Assembly: GCA_038868115.1 (NCBI GenBank)
Contig: JAWBXA010000032.1
Span: forward strand, 1 to 10,997
Length of the DNA stretch: 10,997 nt
Source of the DNA: JAGTQI01 sp038868115
Lineage (GTDB): Archaea > Thermoproteota > Bathyarchaeia > Bathyarchaeales > Bathycorpusculaceae
Direction: 5' to 3'
The translations under genes and the position numbers were made by a program. The notes under the pieces were generated by a model, which was given only the letters and a program-made list of their open reading frames with translations, was not told the DNA's origin and did no database searches. This document shows positions 6,149 through 10,997 of the stretch, piece after piece; positions within the stretch are counted from its first letter, which is position 1, and each line of letters starts with the position of its first letter.

Positions 6149-7540
6149 GTGAAAAACGTAAGAAAAACGATATTGGCCTTGAGTTTGGCTTTCCTACTGG
6201 CTGCGCCAGCGCTTGCGTTTTTAAGCCCAAGGGCAAATGCGGACGACTCTGTTGAGAATATTCAAAGCTTGCATGTGAAACCGCCGTACATCTGGAATAA
6301 TACGTGGTATAGGTTCAATAGCTCTCTGGTGACCTTAATCTTTCCAGCGAGGGGCACGAAGCCCATGTTCTTGTGGTGGTATACCAATGATAGCAGCAAT
6401 ATATATGTTGTGAAGTTTCAAGGCGTCATCGAGTACCTAATGCTTGACAAGCCCTACTATAGGCATAGGTTCCACGCAGATAACGCCACAATAAACGCAA
6501 CATTATGGAATAATTACATTGAGCCAAGACTTCGCTCGCGATATGGATTTGGAAGCCAAATGTTTAGACAAGCAGCGTATAGATTTGCAGGGCTTCTGCT
6601 CGGCTTGCATAGAGCTTATTTGCCCTTTAGTGCTTGTAACTGGACATTAAGCGGACCAGTGTTTGTTGAAGGCGAAGACTATTGGTCCTTCAATTTCACA
6701 TTAACCAAAGTACATGGACATCCGAGATTGGAGTTCGCTGAGAACAACGTTGAGATAAGATGCAGATTCTACAACAAGACAGTTACTGAAATTCCAGACG
6801 AGACTTATAAGGACTACAATTATACTGTTGCTGCTGGGCAGTTGAAATTTGACTTTGTTGTGAAGCATTGGGAGTGGAACATAGATTTAATCAACGATTT
6901 TCTTGAAGAACATGGCATCCCACCAATATCAGAAAATAAAACGGGACTAGCTTTATGGATTAATATGGCTTCTATAACGCTAAGTGATTTGCCATGCGCA
7001 GAGAATGAAGTTCGATATGAGGCACAGCATCGCGATGAGGTTGAAGCACGTCTTAGAGTTGAAAGTAAATCTCGAATGCGAGAGGTAGCAATAAACGGAG
7101 AATACTATACGGTGGATAAAAATGAGACAAGCCGAGATGAAAAGCCTGTGCAAGCTACTTTGCAACTTAGGGAGAGGTTTAGGGAGCGCATTAGGTTACA
7201 CTATGCTGTTGGAGCAAAAGATGTACCTGTGGGCTTCCTAGAGTTTGTTCCGTGGGCTAGATTACTTGACGAAACAGGCACTACAGTGGAATTCGTGAAT
7301 GTTACTGCTTCTTATGTCGCTGCTGGCGGCCACTTGAGGCTATTTATTTGCTATCCATACTTTGGCAACCGCACCTTAGAGCATGATCCGACAATTGGCT
7401 TGACATCAGCTCCGCTAATTCCTACATTCATAAACCAGAAACTTCTATTGGTTCTGCTTGGCGCCACCGCAGTTATAGTCTTTATTGTCGCTGTTGTAAT
7501 GGTTCGGAAAAAGCCTATAAACATCCTTGCTGTCAAATAA
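6149..7540 (+). CDS. Secreted, membrane-anchored, probably glycosylated surface protein of unknown function
   Basis: I do not recognise a known family. Seen: 463 residues starting at GTG with GGTGA 6 nt upstream. The N-terminus is a classical Sec signal peptide: basic KNVRK, then a hydrophobic core, with likely cleavage after ALA (about 23) or ANA (about 31). A large extracellular part follows, rich in Tyr, Trp and Asn. I count 13 N-glycosylation sequons, spread along the chain (for example NNT, NSS, NDS, NAT twice, NWT, NFT, NYT, NVT, NRT). Residues about 432-452 form one membrane helix followed by a short basic tail (RKKPINILAVK), so the protein is anchored by its C-terminus with the bulk outside. 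Known: archaeal surface proteins are commonly N-glycosylated at such sites. No protease, S-layer or adhesin motif is recognised. It lies downstream of the membrane-bound regulator but has its own promoter signals. Confidence 0.8.
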   Translation: MKNVRKTILALSLAFLLAAPALAFLSPRANADDSVENIQSLHVKPPYIWNNTWYRFNSSLVTLIFPARGTKPMFLWWYTNDSSNIYVVKFQGVIEYLMLDKPYYRHRFHADNATINATLWNNYIEPRLRSRYGFGSQMFRQAAYRFAGLLLGLHRAYLPFSACNWTLSGPVFVEGEDYWSFNFTLTKVHGHPRLEFAENNVEIRCRFYNKTVTEIPDETYKDYNYTVAAGQLKFDFVVKHWEWNIDLINDFLEEHGIPPISENKTGLALWINMASITLSDLPCAENEVRYEAQHRDEVEARLRVESKSRMREVAINGEYYTVDKNETSRDEKPVQATLQLRERFRERIRLHYAVGAKDVPVGFLEFVPWARLLDETGTTVEFVNVTASYVAAGGHLRLFICYPYFGNRTLEHDPTIGLTSAPLIPTFINQKLLLVLLGATAVIVFIVAVVMVRKKPINILAVK

Positions 7541-7560
7541 ATCCTCCTTTTCTTTTCATT
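7541..7560 (+). terminator. T-rich terminator candidate
   Basis: The 20 nt immediately after the stop of the surface protein are pyrimidine-rich with T4 runs (CCTCCTTTTCTTTTC). This is typical of archaeal intrinsic termination. Confidence 0.45.
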
Positions 7561-7592
7561 GATATTTTGACATGAGGTCCTGGAAGCAAAAG

Positions 7593-7600
7593 TTTATATG
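7593..7600 (+). promoter_or_regulatory. Candidate TATA box for the 42-aa protein
   Basis: TTTATATG, preceded by GCAAAAG. It is centred about 33 nt upstream of the ATG at 7629, placing the transcript start near 7621 with almost no leader. Confidence 0.5.
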
Positions 7601-7601
7601 G

Positions 7602-7620
7602 CGTATTGCTACTTAATACG
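7602..7620. repeat. Inverted repeat between TATA box and start, operator candidate
   Basis: CGTATT (7602-7607) and AATACG (7615-7620) are perfect inverted arms 7 nt apart. They lie between the TATA box and the predicted transcript start, where a bound repressor would block the polymerase. Which protein binds is unknown. Confidence 0.4.
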
Positions 7621-7628
7621 TGGGTCAT

Positions 7629-7757
7629 ATGAGCCACAGGCAAAAGAACGACGAAATCCGCTGGCAAGTAATAAAGCTAATGCTTGATGAGTTTCCAACT
7701 CTAAGGGAAAAGGTTAAAGCCTACATTGAAAGGCAAAAACAAAAAGTTGCTTCCTAA
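7629..7757 (+). CDS. Small basic protein of 42 residues, unknown function
   Basis: Seen: an ATG-started frame of 42 residues and a TAA stop, starting MSHRQKNDEIRWQVIKLMLD and ending YIERQKQKVAS. It is highly charged, predicted mostly helical and probably soluble, with a central LMLDEFPTLREKVKAYI stretch that could form two helices. There is no clear Shine-Dalgarno site, but a TATA box lies about 33 nt upstream, which suits a leaderless or near-leaderless transcript. The last 4 nt overlap the stop of the convergent winged-helix gene. I recognise no family. Promoter, codon use similar to the neighbours and compact end-to-end packing support a real gene, but the short length leaves doubt. Confidence 0.5.
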   Translation: MSHRQKNDEIRWQVIKLMLDEFPTLREKVKAYIERQKQKVAS

Positions 7758-8104
7758 GCATAATTTCTTTTCAGCAGATGTAACTGTGGAACCTTAACAT
7801 TATTTTTGCCGATCTCGTCTTCTGAGTTGAGGAGTCCTATCAGCTCGCGGTAGCGCTGAAGAAAATCTAAGCCTTTAGGCGTCGCCTTATAAATCTCCTT
7901 ATCCTTCTCGACAATTTTATCAATAAGGTTAACTTTTAGCATAAACTCCAAATAATCGTTAAGCTGCGTGAAGCTCAAGTTAGCCCTATACATAATCTGG
8001 GTTTTTAAAACGCCATCCTTCGCTATGTCTAGAATTTCAGCAATTATGTATAGTTTATCTCTCCTTTTCTGGGGTGAGTTGGAGCTCCAAACATTCATTT
8101 TCAC
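7754..8104 (-). CDS. Winged-helix transcription regulator, HTH_45/COG3432 type
   Basis: Seen: 116 residues from GTG at 8104. The pattern RRDKLYIIAEILDIAKDGVLKTQIMYRANLS, FTQLNDYLEFMLKVNLIDK and YKATPKGLDFLQRYREL is the standard archaeal single-domain winged helix (Pfam HTH_45): helix 1, a 'KTQIM..ANLS' helix-turn, a recognition helix, a beta wing, and a final helix with TPKGLDFL. Known: these small regulators bind DNA as dimers and are very common in TACK archaea; targets are mostly unknown. Start: the frame extends to TTG at 8122, but AGAGGA lies about 5-6 nt before the GTG at 8104, which I prefer; ATG 8098 is also possible. The gene is convergent with the 42-aa gene (4-nt overlap). It may regulate itself or its neighbours; nothing in the sequence shows which. 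Confidence 0.8.
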   Translation of the reverse strand: MKMNVWSSNSPQKRRDKLYIIAEILDIAKDGVLKTQIMYRANLSFTQLNDYLEFMLKVNLIDKIVEKDKEIYKATPKGLDFLQRYRELIGLLNSEDEIGKNNVKVPQLHLLKRNYA

Positions 8105-8150
8105 AATATTCCTCTTCCACAAGTCTTCTGAGTGAAAGAAACGAGCAGCA

Positions 8151-8158
8151 CTTTTAAG
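8151..8158 (-). promoter_or_regulatory. Candidate TATA box for the HTH_45 regulator
   Basis: The minus strand reads CTTAAAAG about 50 nt upstream of the proposed GTG start, predicting a start near 8130 and a leader of about 25 nt. The region 8159-8274 is shared with the divergent phosphodiesterase gene. Confidence 0.35.
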
Positions 8159-8215
8159 CGGTGTTTCCTAAAAACCACTATTACGATTATCGAAATATTC
8201 TCTAGAACAGACTTC

Positions 8216-8221
8216 TATAAG
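8216..8221 (+). promoter_or_regulatory. Candidate TATA box for the phosphodiesterase gene
   Basis: TATAAG is centred about 57 nt upstream of the ATG at 8275, giving a predicted start near 8243. A second AT-rich element (ACTTTAAT, about 8226-8233) could serve instead. I cannot decide between them. Confidence 0.35.
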
Positions 8222-8274
8222 AAAAACTTTAATCTTAAACTAGAAAACATCACCTTTTAAGGAGGCAAATAAAA

Positions 8275-8775
8275 ATGATGATTGGATTAATGGCTGACAC
8301 ACACGACAACTTGCCTATGGTGGAGAAAGCAATAAAAAAGTTAAATACAGAAAATGTCGAGCTAGTGCTTCACGCCGGAGATTACGTTGCACCCTTTGTT
8401 ATACCAAAGTTTAGGGACTTAAAAGCTAAGTTGATAGGGGTTTTTGGCAACAACGATGGGGACAGAGAACTTTTAAAGAAGAGGTTTAGTGAAAACGAGA
8501 GGCTGGAGATTCGGGGAAGCTTTGCAGAAATAAACATTAAAAAGGCAAAAATTGCGCTACTACACGGAGGCGAAGAGGAACTTTTAAGGGCTATAATTAG
8601 CCGCGGAAACTTTGACGTGGTTGTCCACGGACATACCCATAAGGCTGAAACCTACAAGAAGGACAAAACATTGGTGGTGAATCCAGGCGAGGTTTGCGGT
8701 TACTTAACTGGGAACTCAACCATTGCTCTGTTAGACACAGAAAAAATTGAAGCAACGATAATAGACCTAGTTTAG
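8275..8775 (+). CDS. Metallophosphoesterase, MJ0936/YfcE-type phosphodiesterase
   Basis: Seen: 166 residues, the usual length of this family. All metal-binding motifs are present in order: ADTH (D8, H10), HAGD (D36), GNND (N59), LHGG (H97) and HGHTH (H120, H122). NPGEVCGYLTGNST near the end is the typical family closing segment (NPGS..). Known: MJ0936 and YfcE are cytoplasmic, two-metal (Mn/Ni) phosphodiesterases active on model substrates, with uncertain physiological substrates. The start ATG has AAGGAGG 9 nt upstream; a second ATG follows immediately. The stop overlaps the end of the convergent moaA by 9 nt. No partner gene is co-transcribed, so the context gives no clue to the substrate. 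Confidence 0.92.
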   Translation: MMIGLMADTHDNLPMVEKAIKKLNTENVELVLHAGDYVAPFVIPKFRDLKAKLIGVFGNNDGDRELLKKRFSENERLEIRGSFAEINIKKAKIALLHGGEEELLRAIISRGNFDVVVHGHTHKAETYKKDKTLVVNPGEVCGYLTGNSTIALLDTEKIEATIIDLV

Positions 8776-9693
8776 ACAGTTGTATGGCTGCCTTCTTCGA
8801 TTAGCTATTTTAAAAAGTTCCACCAGTTCCGCGTCCGTTGCCCCGTCTCGCATGGACGTTAGAATGTCTACCGTATTGTCGTTTCTCATTAAGCATGGCT
8901 TAAGTTTTCCGTCGCTTGTTAGGCGCATGCGTGTGCAGTGCCAACAAAAATCTGTATTCTCTATTGGGCGTACAACTTCAACTTTTACGTCTGGCAAATG
9001 GTATATATGGCGGTTTTGCATGTATTTCCTTGTCTCAATTTTTAGGGCTTTCTGCTTTAGCATCTCTTCATACTCATCTAGGGGCTTATGATACGCAGCG
9101 TAATATTCGTTGCTTATATTTATTGGTTCAAGCTCAATAAGTTGTAGAACTGCGCCTACTTCCCTTGTAAAATTAATCATCTTCGGCACGTGAGAATCGT
9201 TAATCCCTCTTAAAATAAGCATGTTTAGCTTTACCGGGTTAAGTCCAGCCTCAACGGCCGCCTTAACACCTTTTAAAACATCTTCCAACCTGCCACCGGT
9301 GAGTTTGCAATATGTTTCGCCGTCTATTGTTGGCAAGTTTATGTTCACACGCCTTAAGCCATTCGCCTTAAGCTCTTTTGCCAACGGTTCAAGAAGCGTT
9401 CCGTTAGTGGTCATCGAAAGCTCCTCCAAGCCAGGTATAAAAGCTAAACCCCTAACTATTTGCAGTATGTCCTTGCGAAGCAATGGTTCCCCGCCAGTGA
9501 GCTTGATTTTCGACACGCCTAAGTTGACAGCTATTTTTGAGATGCGCACAATTTCTTCAGCCGTCATTTCTATTGTGTTTTCAGCCGTTTTGCCTTCGCC
9601 TTCGGCGTGACAGAAACTGCAGTGCAGATTGCATGGCTTCGTAAGGGTTACCCTTAGGTTTAACAGTGGACGTCCGTAGTTGTCGATCAGCAT
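8767..9693 (-). CDS. moaA: GTP 3',8-cyclase MoaA (radical SAM)
   Basis: Seen: 308 residues. The N-terminal radical-SAM cluster motif CNLHCSFC (C21, C25, C28) is followed by LTGGEPLLR (SAM binding, about 65-73) and TTNG. The C-terminal second cluster motif FCWHC...C (C250, C253, C267, spacing Cx2Cx13C) is the signature of MoaA and separates it from other radical-SAM enzymes. Known: MoaA opens GTP and forms 3',8-cyclo-7,8-dihydro-GTP, which MoaC converts to cyclic pyranopterin monophosphate, the first intermediate of the molybdenum/tungsten cofactor. It starts 2 nt after the moaB stop with only a weak ribosome site, so translation is likely coupled. Oddities: LPTID stands where many relatives have LDTLD, and the end (RRRQPYNCLN) lacks the usual GG tail, as is common in archaea. 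The end overlaps the convergent phosphodiesterase gene by 9 nt. Confidence 0.93.
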   Translation of the reverse strand: MLIDNYGRPLLNLRVTLTKPCNLHCSFCHAEGEGKTAENTIEMTAEEIVRISKIAVNLGVSKIKLTGGEPLLRKDILQIVRGLAFIPGLEELSMTTNGTLLEPLAKELKANGLRRVNINLPTIDGETYCKLTGGRLEDVLKGVKAAVEAGLNPVKLNMLILRGINDSHVPKMINFTREVGAVLQLIELEPINISNEYYAAYHKPLDEYEEMLKQKALKIETRKYMQNRHIYHLPDVKVEVVRPIENTDFCWHCTRMRLTSDGKLKPCLMRNDNTVDILTSMRDGATDAELVELFKIANRRRQPYNCLN

Positions 9694-9695
9694 CG

Positions 9696-10223
9696 TTATT
9701 CCCGAACGTGCTTAACGATATGTGCAGCTTCCGGCAATATAAGTTTTTCAAGGCAAAGCCTAACAGCGTCCATAGAACCCGGGATGCAAAAGAAAACTTT
9801 GCCTTTCGCGATGCCGGCGGCAGCCCTTGATAAGACTGCGGCAGAACCGATCTCGTTATAGCTTAAAAATCTGAAGATTTCGCCAAAACCGGGCAATGTT
9901 TTCTCAAAAAATGGCGAAACCGTCTCAATGGTTATGTCGGAAGGCGCTATGCCTGTTCCGCCACAAAAAATAACGACGTTCGCGTCTGAGTTTAGGGCGT
10001 ATTTTACGACATCTTCGATGAGGGCCTTATCGTCGGGTATAAGCCTTCTAAAGGATACCGTGTGCCCGGCACTCTTAACCAACTCTTCGATTAAGTCACC
10101 AGACGAATCGCTGACTTTTTCGCCTTTCTTCAGTTGGTTGTAGCGGGATGTACTGACGACAAAAATTCCAAAATTAAGCTTTTTTGGGGCTTCAGCCTTA
10201 TGCCTACGTGTGCTTTCACTCAT
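9696..10223 (-). CDS. moaB: Molybdopterin biosynthesis protein MoaB/Mog family
   Basis: Seen: 175 residues from ATG at 10223. The family fold is clear: FGIFVVSTSRY, KVSDSSGDLI, VVIFCGGTGIAPSDIT (GGTG 88-91), LPGFGEIFRFLSY, IGSAAVLSRAAAG, and FCIPGSMDAVRL near the end. Known: MoaB/Mog proteins bind molybdopterin and, in archaea, are thought to adenylylate it, activating it for metal insertion by MoeA. Start: the frame is open to GTG at 10256, but the ATG at 10223 overlaps the moaC stop by 8 nt (ATGAGTGA), a common coupling arrangement, and leaves a natural basic N-terminus. It lies between moaC and moaA. The catalytic Asp/Ser segments appear intact. Confidence 0.92.
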   Translation of the reverse strand: MSESTRRHKAEAPKKLNFGIFVVSTSRYNQLKKGEKVSDSSGDLIEELVKSAGHTVSFRRLIPDDKALIEDVVKYALNSDANVVIFCGGTGIAPSDITIETVSPFFEKTLPGFGEIFRFLSYNEIGSAAVLSRAAAGIAKGKVFFCIPGSMDAVRLCLEKLILPEAAHIVKHVRE

Positions 10224-10707
10224 TTCCGGATGATTCCTTAACCTTTTTAACAACACGAATCTCTTCTATGGTTGTAAAGTGATACTGTCCATCAGCATCT
10301 TTCTCATATTGTTTCACCATATCCCAAATTGTTAGGAGGCTTATGGCAGTCGCTACTAGGGCTTCCATTTCAACGCCTGTTTGAGCTTCAGTTTTCACGG
10401 TAGAAGAAACCTCAACCACCGATTCGCCTAAGATTTCTATGTCCACTTTTACGTTTGTTAGGGGTAGAGGGTGGCAGAAAGGTATAAGAATACTTGTCTC
10501 TTTTGCCGCTAGTGTTCCGGCAATTTTAGCCGTGTAAATCGGGTCGCCTTTCTCAACTTTCCCATTCTTCATCAATTTTATGGTTTCTGGTTTTAGCCTA
10601 ATTCTCCCAATGGCTGTTGCCTCGCGGTAAACTTTTGGCTTTCCAGTTATGTCAACCATCGCCACACAAATCACAGCTCCATTCAAAAGTTTAGAAAGCC
10701 AGTTCAT
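10216..10707 (-). CDS. moaC: Cyclic pyranopterin monophosphate synthase MoaC
   Basis: Seen: 163 residues, close to the usual 160. Motifs in order: MVDITGKPKVYREATAIG (17-34), KGDPIYTAKIAGTLAAKETS, LIPFCHPLPL (H79), TGVEMEAL (E113, E115) and TIWDMVK (D129, K132). These correspond to the active-site His, Glu, Asp and Lys of MoaC. Known: MoaC acts as a hexamer and rearranges the MoaA product to cyclic pyranopterin monophosphate with release of pyrophosphate. The N-terminal 16 residues (NWLSKLLNGAVICVA) are more hydrophobic than the usual 'LTHLDE.G' lead. The ATG at 10707 has no clear ribosome site, so a start at the internal ATG before VDI is possible. It is 41 nt downstream of a winged-helix gene and overlaps moaB. 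Confidence 0.93.
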   Translation of the reverse strand: MNWLSKLLNGAVICVAMVDITGKPKVYREATAIGRIRLKPETIKLMKNGKVEKGDPIYTAKIAGTLAAKETSILIPFCHPLPLTNVKVDIEILGESVVEVSSTVKTEAQTGVEMEALVATAISLLTIWDMVKQYEKDADGQYHFTTIEEIRVVKKVKESSGNE

Positions 10708-10748
10708 TATTTAATTGTTCTGAGAAGCCCTGCCAATTTTTCGGTTTT

Positions 10749-10997
10749 CTACCAGCTTTCGATTAGGTTTTTTATGGCCTTAGCCCTTGCGGAGTTTACA
10801 GAAAAGCTGTATAGGCGAATTCTTCCAAAATTTTTATGTTGGAGAATACCTTCTTCTTCAAGGATTTTTAAGTGTTCCACTGTTGTCTTATGGTTTGCGC
10901 CTATCCTTCTGGCAATTTCCGAAATGTTCAACTCTCCCATCTGGTTTAAAGTTTTTAGAATTTTTAAGCGGAACTTGTTTCCAAGAACTTCTTCCAT
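10749..10997 (-). CDS. Winged-helix (ArsR-like) regulator at the head of the moa operon, possibly partial
   Basis: Seen: 82 residues. FRLKILKTLNQMGELNISEIARRIGANHKTTVEHLKILEEEGIL is a textbook winged helix with the recognition helix in NHKTTVEHLKIL, followed by a wing (GRIRLYSFSV) and a final helix (ARAKAIKNLIESW). The first ATG coincides with the window edge, so the true start may lie upstream, though about 80-100 residues is a normal length. Known: single-domain ArsR-type proteins act as small repressors; no metal-binding cysteines are present. It is the first gene seen before moaC (41-nt gap), so it probably shares a transcript with the pterin genes. That it regulates them is inference. 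It is not a ModE, since no molybdate-binding domain follows. Confidence 0.8.
   Translation of the reverse strand: MEEVLGNKFRLKILKTLNQMGELNISEIARRIGANHKTTVEHLKILEEEGILQHKNFGRIRLYSFSVNSARAKAIKNLIESW

Noticed and set aside
8184..8192. Small palindrome CGATTATCG between divergent genes
   Set aside because: Only 4-bp arms around one base; expected by chance in AT-rich intergenic DNA.
10224..10256. N-terminal extension of MoaB to the GTG at 10256
   Set aside because: It would deepen the overlap with moaC to 41 nt and add residues (LLKRLRNHPE) not expected in the family. The ATG overlapping the moaC stop fits better.
1..10997. CRISPR arrays, tRNA or rRNA genes, insertion-sequence ends
   Set aside because: No regularly spaced repeats, no T-arm (GGTTCRAATCC-like) with matching acceptor stem, no transposase-like frame and no long terminal inverted repeats were found by eye.

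Overview
The window looks like a chromosomal segment from an archaeon of the TACK group (Thermoproteota sensu lato). Signs are a Cdv (ESCRT-III) division cluster, TATA-type promoters about 25-30 nt upstream of starts, frequent GTG/TTG starts behind GGAGG or GGTGA ribosome sites, archaeal winged-helix regulators, and a remnant of an archaeal Lhr-type helicase. A Bathyarchaeia-like lineage is my guess; it rests on overall gene flavour, not on a marker gene.

Region 1 (1-1643, minus strand) is a cell-division operon in the order ESCRT-III (220 aa) - cdvA - ESCRT-III (cut by the window edge). The edge gene directly follows cdvA, as cdvB does in the classical cdvABC operon, so it is the likely true CdvB; cdvC/Vps4 may lie just outside. 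It has no ATG/GTG/TTG at the expected place and appears to start at ATA behind a strong ribosome site. A 219-nt divergent intergenic region (1644-1862) with TATA elements and an inverted repeat separates the operon from a small plus-strand two-helix membrane protein (1872-2090).

Region 2 (about 2340-5190) contains two decayed genes around one intact transporter. At 2389-3300 is the C-terminal third of an Lhr-family helicase broken by frameshifts. An APC-family permease follows, and its TATA box lies inside the tail of that remnant. Convergent to it is a frameshifted, truncated family-2 glycosyltransferase that has lost its DxD motif.

Region 3 (5217-8104) holds a membrane-anchored winged-helix regulator with five predicted helices, a secreted protein anchored by a C-terminal helix and carrying 13 N-glycosylation sequons, a 42-aa basic protein with an inverted repeat at its promoter, and a convergent winged-helix regulator of the HTH_45 type.

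Region 4 (8275-10997) has an MJ0936/YfcE-type phosphodiesterase convergent with a minus-strand operon: winged-helix regulator - moaC - moaB - moaA. These are the early steps of molybdopterin (or tungstopterin) synthesis, GTP to cyclic pyranopterin monophosphate (MoaA, MoaC), plus the MoaB/Mog-type protein. The genes are tightly coupled, by an 8-nt overlap and a 2-nt gap.

No CRISPR array, rRNA, recognisable tRNA or insertion sequence was seen.
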